Below are positions 35,114 through 45,539 of a DNA stretch of 64,000 bases, piece after piece. The DNA comes from Symsagittifera roscoffensis (Eukaryota; Xenacoelomorpha; Acoela; Convolutidae). The position numbers were made by a program, and so were the translations under genes. Positions within the stretch are counted from its first letter, which is position 1; each line of letters begins with the position of its first letter. The stretch spans positions 64,858,282-64,922,281 of the forward strand of contig NC_087066.1 of assembly GCF_963678635.1 (NCBI RefSeq), in the 5' to 3' direction. Below the pieces are notes generated by a model, which made no database searches, was not told the origin of the DNA, and saw only the letters and a list, made by a program, of their open reading frames with translations.

Positions 35114-35416
35114 ATGAAAAGTAAAAGGGCTTTATCCGAAAAAGAAATGGTTTTGTCATTAAAATTTGAAATATCTAATGGAAGACAATTAGATGTACAA
35201 TTTCTCGATCTGACGTGCGAAGAATTACAAATTTTTATGGACTTGGCGTTACAAGAAATCATAGCAGCAATAATTCAAAGATTAAATGAAGCTAAAGAAC
35301 TGTCGGAGCGATTTCGACCAATCACATCGCTTGAGCTACTCGTTACCGACGGAGATAAGTTTTTAAAACTGAAATTAAAGCGACCGACGGTCGGTCTACG
35401 TTTACTCTATTTATAA
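35114..35416 (+). CDS. unrecognised 100-residue ORF between two retroelement copies
   Basis: Open + strand frame starting MKSKRALSEKEMVLSLKFEI, rich in Leu/Glu/Lys, with a helical stretch (LALQEIIAAIIQRLNEAKEL). It lies in the gap between element A (ending 35438) and element B (starting about 35082). The opposite strand shows TATAAATAGAG at its far end, so the segment may be LTR/leader rather than a gene. I do not recognise the protein. Confidence 0.25.
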   Translation: MKSKRALSEKEMVLSLKFEISNGRQLDVQFLDLTCEELQIFMDLALQEIIAAIIQRLNEAKELSERFRPITSLELLVTDGDKFLKLKLKRPTVGLRLLYL

Positions 35417-35437
35417 GCGTAAAATATAACGAATTCG

Positions 35438-36584
35438 TTAAATTATTACAAACTTTGTCAATAAAAGCCACGACAAAGTCTTCATCGTAGTGGGAGCTAT
35501 CAGCATCTGTCTATGAGGAGGGTTAGTGAGAGGGGTAAGGAAATCAGTTGACGACCAGCGCACGAACGTAGGGGTCGTTACGGGAGTTTTTTCGAGACCA
35601 TGTTGCATCTCAGAGCCCTCTACGTTATCCACATATCGGCGTTCTCCGTAAAACTGTGGTGGTCCCACATTTCTTCTAGGTCGAGTTGCAGTTCTCGTCT
35701 GAGTGGCAATAAGAGGCGTCTCCTCTGGTGCGCTTTCCAGCAATATTGGCTCTGATGCAGATCCGACTGATGATGGTCCTGGAAGACTGCTGGCTTGTGT
35801 CGCTACCGATGGTCCGCTGGGTACTTCTTCACCTGAAAAACCTATATCCACGTTATTGTCAGAATCCTGGTTAAATCGTGTTTTGTTATTTGACACATCC
35901 TCGAGGTACTCGCCAATTAAGGCGTCCCACGAGTTTAGATTTAGTGAAGAAAGCGAGAAAGATGAACCTGAAGATTTCTGCGGAGAATCCGGAATGACAA
36001 TGACTTCTGTCGAAGGAATCGTGTTCGTCTGTGTGGAAGTCGGTTTTCCACAAAACGAGTCCCCACAGGTCTTCTTCTTCAGGGAACAGCACTGATTGAC
36101 TTCTTTGGGGGAGTTGTTTTCCTCTTTACAGCTGAACTTGGAAAGCATGAACTATCGGTACCCTTTGGTTGAGTTTTAAAAAAGATCTTGGAAGGGCCCG
36201 GAAGTTTTTTCCCTTTGATTGCTAGGTCAGATGTGCGTAAAATGTGTCCATTGTCCTAAGTGATAGTGGGGTCTGAAGAATCAAGAATCGCCTCTTTGAC
36301 GGGATTGAAATACGGGTCTCCATTTTCCCTATTGGTGTTTTTTCTAAGAAGATTACCTCCGGTGGTCTATTTCGTGACAGTAGGCCGTTTGCGATAGGAG
36401 GTCGGGACTGGTGATGTCGGTTTCCTTGGAAGACCTTGGCCAGCGGGATGTCCGAGTCTGAAGAGGAGTCCATGACTGCATCCTCAAATTCGTCCTCTGC
36501 TCCCTCGTGTAGCTCCCAATTCATTGCCCGACGGTCTGACATGATTGACTGTCCTTGATCTAAACGATTATCACTAGAGATCAA
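35438..36584 (-). pseudogene. pol C-terminal extension, element A of second Ty3-like family
   Basis: Parallel to 32813-33975. Frame 36584-36222 has RRAMNWELHEGAEDEFEDAV and DSDIPLAKV. After a frameshift, frame 36148-35438 has STEVIVIPDSPQKSSGS, EEVPSGPSVATQASSLPGPS and FYGERRYVDNVEG. Since the same module occurs twice on the same strand, two related elements are arranged head to tail, or one suffered a large tandem duplication. Confidence 0.6.
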
Positions 36585-36599
36585 GTTTTTAAATCAGGT

Positions 36600-37361
36600 G
36601 TTAGCAGTGCGATTGAAGTGTTTTCCGAACAGGGTACATCCAATGGACAGTTGTTTAGTAATCAGAAGTTTCCAAATATTTTTTCGATTGAAGAGTTTAA
36701 AGTCAACTTAGTTCATTCGTATGACATGGCGAGAAGTTTGGACTTAACAATAAAATCAAAAAGGTTTTTCATCGCAGTATAGAAAAACCAGGCTCCTATA
36801 ATGATCGGATAATCGACAACCTCGCATTTTGAATTTGGTCTGACAAAAACTTCAAGGTTGGTTGTTCGCTTTCAGATTTTGCATGCAAAAAAAACGTCCA
36901 AAAAATTTGATTGCTCATTTTAATTAATTCCGTCTATCCGAACTTTTTGCTTCTTATTATAGATTTTCTGTTTTTCTGCTCTTGGATCCATTCTGCTCTT
37001 AGAACATTCTGTTTATTGACTGGTCACATGTTTTACTATTGTGTTTGCGTTTGGTTTTGTACTCGAGCGTCCTTGTGATGGATGATGTTTTTTTTTTAAA
37101 AAAAGGGCGACAATTTAAATGGCACTTCCGTCATATATATACATCGGCAAAATTCTCTGAATAAATCAAGTCGTTTTTAAAGCATCCAGAGAATTGTCAA
37201 TTAAAATCTACTCTCCTCGATTATAGCACTGATGGAATTGTCTATGATGTATGTAGTTTTAAGTTTTTTGCACCCGCTGAGGAAGGATTGCACTCCTCAG
37301 AAAAGGCAAAACTTATTTTGGTTCTTACCAATTTAATTATGTCCCTTGTGTTGTATTGGTG
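36600..37361. other. degenerate internal retroelement DNA
   Basis: The start (36600-36760) still mirrors 34020-34160 in element B (GTGCGATTGAAGTGTTTT, CAATGGACAGTTG). Beyond 36770 no coding is recognised. RT and RNase H of element A are missing. Confidence 0.45.
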
Positions 37362-37850
37362 TTAGGTTTTCAAAAAAAATAGCTTGCATATCATAAATCC
37401 TGTTTTTCCTACCCTATGAAATATTATTGAAAATTGCTTACCGAAATATTTTTGCAACTTGTCAAATGCTACCTCTTGCCCAGATCCCCGCTTAGCTACT
37501 CGTTGATGGCCATGAAAGGAGCCCCTGGTTTTTACTGGACCAGTTGTAGCCCCAGGTGCGCAATCGAATCTCGTCCAATGATGGACGGTCAATTTCCTCC
37601 GATGATTTTTATCCTTGCGTCGGCTCCACCCATTGGATTCCAAATTGAACTGCATTAACCCGCGCAGCCTTAATTTGTTTTCCCGTAATACGGAAAAAAT
37701 CTTGTCTTCTGTTGCGAGTGCCTCTAACTTCATGCTCGATACCCCCAGGGTTTTCCGCAGTTCTCCGATGTTGAATATGGATATTGGAGACCCGCTATTT
37801 AACGAGACTCGATTTCCCATCAATACGAATCTGCAATCGGGAACCGGCAT
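37362..37850 (-). pseudogene. protease region of element A, active-site Asp replaced
   Basis: The frame reads FVLMGNRVSLNSGSPISIFN. Retroviral-type aspartic proteases of this class have D-S-G-S-P at that point, and here the aspartate is asparagine. Later, GLMQFNLESNGWSRR resembles the post-active-site LxxxxxxNGW stretch also seen at 17.5 kb. The enzyme would normally cleave Gag-Pol, and the substitution alone predicts inactivity. The frame ends in unrelated sequence near 37400. Confidence 0.6.
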
Positions 37851-38059
37851 TTTTCAGTTCGGTACTTCGCTTATATCAAATTACTATAATCATATAATAC
37901 CCGACTTATCAAAATCACACGAAAGTCCCATTGGCTCACCTGGGTTGACCCAACCAATCAAGCTTCGGTTTTGGACATGTGATCCTCCGATTCGTCTGGA
38001 TCATCAAGTTCTTGACTCTTCTACTTCTGGATCATTCCAACTGCTCCACCTCTTCTTTG

Positions 38060-38415
38060 TCCTCCACGCTTTCTCCTGCGTGTAAGTTCTTTTGTCCTAC
38101 TTTGTGGCAAAATTTTCAGGTTATCCTCTTCTCTGTGCATCTTTCCACGTACTCGCGGGTGATTTTGGTTGATTGCAATTGCAGGATCGATTGCGGGTTA
38201 AAATCCCCCCAGTTCGATCCGCGCCCTTGGTATGTGGCCCTGCCTCGCGACCGATAATTCCGGGAGATCCCTCTCATCACTCTGACTGCTTTAGTTTTTA
38301 CCTGAAATGCTCCCTCGGTAGATCCTGGTGATGATGTGGTTCCTTCGGTAGATGTCGATTTGTATTTCTTTGCCAATTTGTCCCCACGCTCGTATGATGG
38401 GGCGATTCTGTACAC
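38060..38415 (-). pseudogene. gag C-terminus with degenerate zinc knuckle, element A
   Basis: A basic, Ser/Thr- and Arg/Gly-rich frame (STEGTTSSPGSTEGAFQVK, RNYRSRGRATYQGRG) typical of a nucleocapsid-like Gag tail. Just past the stop the same frame reads KFCHKVGQKN. A CCHC knuckle would need a cysteine where the TGA stands, and its histidine position is Gln. So the knuckle is broken by what looks like a Cys-to-stop change. Confidence 0.5.
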
Positions 38416-38559
38416 CTCCCCCGGTGTCTTGGTAGATCAACATAGTTCGTTCTGCGCCTCGCAACTATTCACGGGTACAATTTTTACATCCCTCAAAAAC
38501 TGCTCCTCTAATTTCCAGAAGTTACATCTGGCAGCCAGCCCACTTAAAACTGAGTGAAA

Positions 38560-40140
38560 CTGCTCCAGCGTTTCGATAATATGCTGCTTTTTTGAAAGGA
38601 GTTGAAATGGTTCATAAGTTTCTTGCTTCCTCTTTATTTCGGACTCGATCGCGTCCGGAATTCTTTGGTAACGTGTCGCTGTTAGGTCCAGGTGCGGCCG
38701 CCTCTAATGAAGTTTGTCCTGTAACTCTATAAAGTTTGTCCTTTTATGGTTCGTTGCATTTCGGTCGCCAGAACCCAGTGATTCCAGTTTTTCCCCACTT
38801 TTTACAGCTGGCTGAGAAAACTTACATAAACTGATTGAGTACTATCTGACAGAAGATAAACTCTTCGAGTGTATTTTTATTTTCGGATATACTAAAATGT
38901 GATCAAAAGGTGCTTTGTGTGTCCTTTCCGATGGTTGGATGTATTTAAGTGATACTTTCAGAGATCATTTTTGGGCTCTGAGTGGACACACAAACAATTG
39001 TAGTGGACGAAAGCATAATGTCACGGCATGTGAAGCTGTTGAGGGATGAAATATTGAAATTGAAGAAGAATTGAGCTCTGAGTCAATGGGTGGCCGCTCG
39101 ACTAGCATAAAGATGTTTAGGGGGAGGATGTTAAATAGCTTAACTTTGGCTCTGAGTTCGAATTCTTAGCCAATAAGAATATAGCATGTTAATTTGCACT
39201 AAACGCTGGGGTGGAGGATGTTAACCTGGTCTATTTTCAGTTTTAATGTTTTCATGCTAGTCGAGCTTTATGCTAGACGATACACCGCCAGTCAATGTCT
39301 CCACAGAAGTCTGTGCGAGTGTTGATAAAGTAATAGTCAATTTTTAATTGTTCAAGAGACTATAAGAAAAAAATAACTACTAACTTGCGCCAAACGAAAG
39401 AAAGTCCTGCTGATATTTTTTTGATAGTAGCTTGAAACTAAGTTTTTTTTAAAAAAAATTGTCTTGGTTACAGTTTCAAAATCTAGAGTTTGGTTTTAAT
39501 TTTCAAGACTTAGAAAAATATGGCTGCGCTGCAAGTTTTTTCGATGTAGAATGATCAGCAATCGTCATCATTCCGATTGTTTAGAAAAGTGACTAAATAT
39601 ATATCTGTTTGTTGTAATTTTAGTTCTTGGGACAAATTTCAAAATTTTAGCTACTAGTTTTGATGATGTTTTTTCAAATGTTTAACAAAAAATGACGCCC
39701 TCTGTTTATAATTTAAAAAAAATGATTTGACTGCGACAAGTTTAAGCCTTTTCCTCTTTCATCCTGTTTTGAATCTGTAGCTCAATAATAGGCTCAGAAA
39801 TTATTCCAATTTAAAATGAGGCACGTGGAATTTTTTAATTATTGCACTTCGCAAAAACTACTACTTGAAACTTGACATCGCGTTTAAAAAATTGATTAGG
39901 TTTTTTTTTCGGATCTACTCATCAATCTCACCCATATGGTACTTCAAATTTTCCACTCCTATAAAAAAAAATTAAAAGCGCTAGAGCTTTCCATTGGGAA
40001 TTATAATTTTGTTGCATTCTGATTGGGTGAAATTTCTACTTAATTAATATACTTAACATTCTTTGAAGTTACTTTTTAAGTACCCGTACCGAACTTTTTG
40101 GCCATAATCATATCTGATCATTGTAAAATCATGCAAAATT
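38560..40140. other. non-coding region, possible retroelement edge
   Basis: Contains GACTAGCATAAAG at 39099 and the inverse TAGTCGAGCTTTATGCTAG near 39258, and two GGAGGATGTTAA blocks (39124, 39213) like a polypurine tract plus LTR start. No gene recognised. 39300-40140 is plain AT-rich DNA. Confidence 0.35.
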
Positions 40141-40199
40141 TATGTCCGTAACAGATGTGCAGCATGTCTATATTCGGCATGCACATACCTGCATCAGAC

Positions 40200-40455
40200 C
40201 TGCATCAGGTGTGCTAAATGAAGATATGCTCACACCTGCAGCATGCATGATCATGCCTGAACTGAACATGCTCACACCTGCAGGATACATGATCATGCCT
40301 GAACCGAGTATACTCACACCTGCAGGATACATAATCATGCCTGAACTGAATATGCTCACACCTGCAGGATACATGATCATACCTGAACTAAACATGCTCA
40401 CATCTGCAGGATACATGATCATGCCTGAACCGAATATGGTCACACCTGCATAAAC
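40200..40455. repeat. 42-bp minisatellite, about six units, open on both strands
   Basis: The unit CACACCTGCAGGATACATGA plus TCATGCCTGAACTGAACATGCT repeats with minor changes. Because 42 is a multiple of three and the unit lacks stops, frames stay open on both strands (e.g. a 14-residue period with AGYMIMPELNMLTP). Nothing outside the array looks coding, so I call it a repeat. Confidence 0.85.
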
Positions 40456-40642
40456 GCCTGAACTGGTAGTTTTTGCTACACTCTTTTTTTTTTAAAAATA
40501 GAATCAAACATAGAAAAAAAATGGTTTCAAATCGGTATCTTCAGTATTATAAGATAATTAAAGAATTGGTTAAATTCCAACAACATCATAAACTCAGCTT
40601 AATAATGTGACACTTTACATCAATATTTTGGTTTTTTTTTAG

Positions 40643-40770
40643 ATAATTTCTGACATATCGGAGCAGTTTCTGTGTATGTTGAACAAGAGATCAGTTTTGG
40701 TACAGGCGTCTTCTGGAATGGGCGTGCCCCTGGATGATCGGGTTGACATCGCTCGTCTGCTGGATGTCAC
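40643..40770 (+). CDS. candidate orphan exon
   Basis: After a strong pyrimidine tract (GGTTTTTTTTTTAG, ends 40642) an open phase-0 stretch reads SDISEQFLCMLNKRSVLVQA and then MGVPLDDRVDIARLLDVTQ, with distinctly higher GC than its surroundings. The 3' border is unclear, because the sequence then shows TCGTCAGATATTTT twice. No family recognised and no partner exon found. Confidence 0.35.
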
Positions 40771-40856
40771 ACAGTCGTCAGATATTTTTGGCTCTACAGT
40801 CGTCGGATATTTTCTACAGTTTTTCAGATATTTTCTGACATCGATGAATTTTTTTT

Positions 40857-40898
40857 GAAAATCCGCCCCCTCGAGAAAATCCTAGATCCGCTAGTATA
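40857..40898 (-). repeat. hAT MITE end fragment
   Basis: ATCCGCCCCCTCGAGAAAATCCTAGATCCGC is the reverse complement of the left end of the MITE at 6635. Confidence 0.6.
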
Positions 40899-41104
40899 GT
40901 ATTCCGAATATAACTTGAAAAAAAACTCCATCTCTTAACTATGCAGTGTCAGATTTTTTGAAGCGCAACTTGATCGATGAAGTTTTTTGTTGAAAATTTA
41001 CTGTAGTGGGTAGATGCCTTTTTCTGTAATTGGAAGCAGGGAGTCGTTGCTAGCGGGGATTGTGGATAGTTTTCTCTGTTTCCTGTCAATATAAAACGTA
41101 AAAG

Positions 41105-41210
41105 CTTTCGAATGATCTGAAAAAATTTTGTCAAAATGGCTAGTTGAAATGTCGAAATTTGTTTGAAGAAAAAAACCCCACCCCGAGCACAAATATTCCG
41201 TTACTTTCTA
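41105..41210 (-). repeat. Helentron-like 5'-end fragment
   Basis: The reverse complement of the family 5' end (TGGCTAGTTGAAATGTCGAA to CCGTTACTTTC), truncated on its terminal hairpin. The preceding 45 bp (GTGGATAGTTTTCTCTGTTT..) also precede the fragment at 43720. Confidence 0.7.
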
Positions 41211-41310
41211 GTACAAATTATAACTGTGGCGCCTGAAAATACAATAAAGTGCAGGATAAAAACTTGATGAAGCAGAGAAAATTCACCCAGACCGTGAAGT
41301 TATTTTCAAT

Positions 41311-41592
41311 TAAATGAGAAAGTTATATAATATAATAACGAGTAAAATTTATGAAAAAACGCAACTTGGCATAAAATTTCGAAAAACTTTTCTCTTGTTT
41401 TGGCATAAAATTCAGTGTATCGTACTAAAAAAAAGAAAAACTTTTTGTCAAAAAAATGCTAGTCATACAATTTCCATATATGGAAAATGTATGACTACCA
41501 TTTTTTTTGATGGCGTCGACAAAGTATTTTTGAAATTGCCCCCAAAAATTATTTTTTGTTTTTTCAACCGCAAATTGATTTTCGTACTTTAA
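41311..41592. repeat. dispersed repeat, copy 1, with CCATATATGG palindrome
   Basis: About 280 bp nearly identical to 42862-43145 (AAATGAGAAAGTTATATAAT..GATGGCGTCGACAAAGTATTTT). The centre TCATACAATTTCCATATATGGAAAATGTATGA is a hairpin. Short frames within it are incidental. Confidence 0.8.
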
Positions 41593-41599
41593 GCGATAA

Positions 41600-42405
41600 T
41601 ATGTCCTGAGCTCAAATTTCTTCTAGAAAAATTGATCAAGCATGCTATTATTTTGCAAAAGTTCAAGGGTTCGAAAAATGATAACCCGGCAACTTGAAAT
41701 AAATAAAGGATGATATACTTCGTCAATTTGAAGCATAAGCGGCTAATTAAGTCCGCTTCTGCTGACTGTTTTTTTGTATTTTGTCGGACAATTGCCAATT
41801 AATTTTTTCAATACTTAGAGGGGGCATAACCTACGTATTCTGATCATTACTTAACAAAAACTTTTTCGTGAATTTTGATGGATTTTTTAAATGTTTTTGA
41901 CATGCAAGCCTTTTTGTCTTTTTGTAGTTTATTACTTTTTCTATAGTTTTTATAGCTAAAATGTGGCTTGTTTTAGCGAACTTTAAAGCCGAGGATTACT
42001 AAAATTATTTTTTTTTGAGGCGAGTATTGCAGTCGAAAACTAAAAATAATTGTTTGTGCGGTAATCAGAAATTTCTACGCGTAATCAAACTAAATCTTGC
42101 AACCATTGAAAACGTGGGTAGACATTTTTTTCTTTTGTGGATATTAGTTTGAAATTGGAGCCAAAATCAAAAAATTCAAACCATTTTTTGAAATAGAACT
42201 TTTTTGGAAGTTTCAAGCGTGGGCAAAACTAAAACACACTCAATGTCAAAAAAATGGTTTGAATTTTTTTGATTTTGGCTCTAATTTCAAACGACTAAAG
42301 CAAACAAGCAGGCATATACTAGTGTAGTTCCTATAAATCAAGTTGAGTCATGAAACTTTAGTCCTGCTCCAGCTAATTCTGTTTTCGAATGTCTAATGTT
42401 CTTGT
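41600..42405. other. non-coding DNA with one fold-back MITE
   Basis: No gene seen. At 42144-42295 a fold-back element has arms 42147-42191 and 42246-42292 (GTTTGAAATTGGAGCCAAAA against TTTTGGCTCTAATTTCAAAC) and a 54-bp loop, ending in TTAGT and ACTAA. Confidence 0.7.
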
Positions 42406-42406
42406 T

Positions 42407-42795
42407 GTTCCGACTTTCGCAAAGAAAGTAACGGAATGTTCATGCTCGGGATGGGTTTTTTCTTCAGACAAACTTCGACTTTTTAAATAGCAATTTTTGA
42501 CGGAACGTTTATATCATCTGAAAGGTATTGCTGTCCTGAGCATAAATTCGAAAATATATTTTACTTGTGATTGTTTTTTATAAAGTTATGGGGCTTTAAA
42601 GATTGCAATTTTGGCCGGTTTGGGACAATTAACGCGCAATCAGTTCGCGCTATTAACGCGTAAGCTGAGATTTAGTCCATCTTAGAAGTCGTTGTAAATT
42701 GGTTCAAAGAAGCTTACTTGCCGTAACTGATTTGTTAAAAGGAGCGAAAATTATCCTTTGTACTTTAAATGGCGAGTGGGGTGATGATTTTCATG
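42407..42795 (+). repeat. Helentron-like repeat lacking its 3' end
   Basis: From GTTCCGACTTTCGCAAAGAAAGTAACGG to GGGGTGATGATTTTCATG. The TACTGCTCC block and terminal hairpin are absent, replaced by unrelated sequence leading into the repeat at 42862. Confidence 0.8.
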
Positions 42796-42861
42796 CTGTA
42801 AGTGTTGTTTGACTTACCAGTTTAAATAGAAACTCTCTAACTGTAATGAGAAAGTTTGAAT

Positions 42862-43145
42862 TAAATGAGAAAGTTATATAATAAAACAACGAGTGAAATT
42901 TATGAAATAACGCAACTTGGCGTAAAATTTCGAAAAAATTTTCTCTTGTTTTGGCATAAAATTCAGTGTATCGTACTAAATAAAAAAGAAAAATTTTTTG
43001 TCAAAAAAATGCTAGTCATACAATTTCCATATATGGAAAATGTGTGACTAGCTTTTTTTTTGATGGCGTCGACAAAGTATTTTTGCAATTGCCCCCAAAT
43101 TTTGTTTTGTTTTTCAACTGCAAATTGATTTTGGTACTCAAGCAA
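42862..43145. repeat. dispersed repeat, copy 2
   Basis: Direct-orientation partner of 41311-41592. A third, shorter match to its palindrome lies at 43590-43625. Confidence 0.8.
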
Positions 43146-43719
43146 ACACTTTTGGAAGAAAAATTGCATGCAAAATTTAATTTTTTGTGTGTATAACGTA
43201 CGTAGTCCTGGATATACTAATGTTGGATTTTTTTCCGTTTCTCTTCATAACTTTTTTCAAAAACGCTTGAAACTTCTCTCTCTTTTGTATGACATGTTTT
43301 TGTATGCCTTGATCAATGTCTGGTAATTTAAAAATTCAAATTTTAGAAATAATCATCTTTGAAATGTTTTGCCAAAATTTAAAAGTTCGTTATTTTCGTT
43401 ATATTTTTTGTGTGATACAGAATTAAAACATTTCATCTGTTTTCAGTGCATTTTTAATGCGAGACGCCAAACCTTTGGTTATACGTTTGATTAACCAAGG
43501 TGTATGTCATTTATGTTTGGTTACGAACACAACCAAAAAATTTTGAGAAATTCAAATGTAGAATCATTATTTTTGGTTTATGGAAAGATGCGGGTCATAC
43601 AATTTCCATATATGAAAAAATACTAGTCATAGACCTTTCATGCAATTTTCTGTACTTATCAGAGAAGGGAGATTGTGGATAGTTTTCTCTGTTTCTTGTC
43701 AATATAAAACGTAAAAGCT

Positions 43720-43838
43720 TTCGAATGATCTGAAAAAATTTTGTCAAAAATGGCTAGTCAAAAAGTCGAAATTTGTCTGAAGAAAAAACCCCACCCCGAG
43801 CACAAATATTCCGTTACTTTCGCTACAAAAAAAAGAAC
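43720..43838 (-). repeat. Helentron-like 5'-end fragment
   Basis: The same truncated form and 5' flank as 41105-41210, so the two regions (41.06-41.6 and 42.86-43.84 kb) look like products of a segmental duplication with rearrangement. Confidence 0.7.
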
Positions 43839-44495
43839 AGTATTCAAAATTAATTTGACTTAGCATGGTACAGCTACAAATGGCCATGCTTCTGAGAATT
43901 CAAATTGTAAAGAAGAGGGATCAGTCGTGAAAAGATAAATGAAAAAAAAAAGGTTTTTTTGGTAAATTCTTTGCTTTCGTTTTTGTGAGCAAAAATCTGG
44001 GATACGACTTTGAAAACGAAAAGAAAAGGCAAAACTGCTGGAGGCAAAAAGTCTCATACTTGGTTTTTTTTGGTTTATGGGTTTTTTTTGAAAAAATTAT
44101 GTTTTAAAAAGGAAATTTTTTTATGCCAGTCAAGTTTGATATGACAAAAAAAAAGATTTTTGCCACTAGTATTGAGGAAGAATGTCTTTTTTTCTAAAAG
44201 GTTTGTGTCGTGTCGTTGACATATCATCTTTAGATCCTGTCAAAAATAATTTGATTGCCGCAAGTTTTTCTCATTACAAAATTGCTTTGAAAATATCCGA
44301 AAAGATCATATATCTGAGTTGAAGAACCAAACACGCTTTCTGGATGAGGAAAAAAAGATGAAATTAATGCTGAAAACTTAGCAAGTAATCACAACATTTC
44401 TTTACAATATCTCAGTGTTCTAGTTTGAGTACTTGAAAAAGTGCATTTCCTTTGTTCTCATTCTCACTGCAGCAATAGTTGGTAATGCATTCTTT
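43839..44495. other. no gene recognised
   Basis: AT-rich DNA. A good splice-donor-like sequence (minus strand GTGAGAATG, about 44462-44470) lies just downstream of the SLC6 exon but behind an in-frame stop. Confidence 0.35.
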
Positions 44496-44711
44496 TTATC
44501 GACAGTGTGTGATGGGGTCACTGCCGTACTGTGATTTCCAGCTGTTGTCAAACCCACTCCCGGGAAGTGAGGTGGGGGTGAGAGAGTGGACGAGGAAGTA
44601 GATGACCCATCCGCGTAGCATGTTGTAGTAGACGGAGAAGAGGGCATTCATGATGAACATGGAGTAGCCTATGCCTTTGAAGAATGGACAGAAATTCCAG
44701 TGCCACGGGAC
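44496..44711 (-). CDS. exon of an SLC6 (neurotransmitter/amino-acid:sodium symporter) family transporter
   Basis: A minus-strand exon opening after TTGCTCATTGCAG with VPWHWNFCPFFKGIGYSMFI, then YYNMLRGWVIYFL and later LPGSGFDNSWKS. This matches the SLC6 region around transmembrane helix 3 (W-x-x-C/S-P-x-F-K-G-I-G-y..YYNxxxAWxxYYL) and the start of extracellular loop 2 (LPWxxCxNxWNT). The cysteine usual in the loop is Phe here (GFDNSW). GC content is far above the flanks, consistent with purifying selection. The frame hits TAA at about 44493, so the donor must lie at or before there. No neighbouring SLC6 exon was found in the window, so introns are long or this is a stray exon. Confidence 0.8.
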   Translation of the reverse strand, partial: VPWHWNFCPFFKGIGYSMFIMNALFSVYYNMLRGWVIYFLVHSLTPTSLPGSGFDNSWKSQYGSDPITHCR

Positions 44712-44868
44712 CTGCAATGAGCAAATACAATAAGAACCCATCAAAATCTATCATTCCAGTCAGACTAAGAAAAACGATGTTACAATTTAGCACTCAGATT
44801 CAATTCAGAAATATCACATCCTATAAACAAACAAAAGTTCGCTTTTCTATCCTGAAATCTACAGATTG

Positions 44869-45273
44869 ATGGAGCAGTAAAAACCTTTAAATAATTAAAT
44901 GGAAAAAATGAAACAAAATTTTCTAAAACCATCTCCCCACACGTCAAATAAAGTACAAAAAGGATAGATTTTGACAAATGAGCTTCCTTGAATCAATTTG
45001 GAACAATTTCCAATACGAATCAAATCTCGCTTATGCGTTAAAAGCGCAAAATATATTGCGTGTTAATTGTTCCAAATTGGCCAAAATGGAAATCTTTCAA
45101 CCCCCAAAACCGTGCAAAAAGTGATTACAGGTGAAATATCTTTACAAATTTAAACCTAGGACAATAATAGCTTTAACAAAATGCCGTCAAAATAGGCTAG
45201 TCAAAAAGTCAAAAATTATCTGAAGAAAAAAACCCCACACCGAGCACAAATATTCCATTATTTTCCTTACGGA
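44869..45273 (-). repeat. Helentron-like repeat lacking the 3' hairpin
   Basis: Begins at the TGGAGCAGTAA block (reverse complement) and ends TTCCTTACGGAAATCGTAAC. It lies in the intron upstream of the SLC6 exon. Confidence 0.75.
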
Positions 45274-45404
45274 AATCGTAACAAAAGTCAAAGTGATTTG
45301 GCTTAGCAATGTACAACTACAAACGGCCAAGCGGTGTTTCACTCCAAATAGAGATTTTCACTGAATTACAAAAAAAATTAGTCTTGAATAAATTGGTTGT
45401 CTAT

Positions 45405-45530
45405 ATAATCGATTATCATGTCAAATTTAGACCACGTATTCGATTTTTATTCGATAATAATTGATTTTTGTTGGAAAAATTTAAATTCTTTATAATCCAT
45501 TATAATCGATTATAATCCTTTTTTGTTTTC
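45405..45530. repeat. AATCGATTATAAT-type palindromic patch
   Basis: Similar to 21100-21265, with ATAATCGATTAT, CGATAATAATTG and CCATTATAATCGATTATAATCC. Confidence 0.6.
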
Positions 45531-45539
45531 AAATAGATA

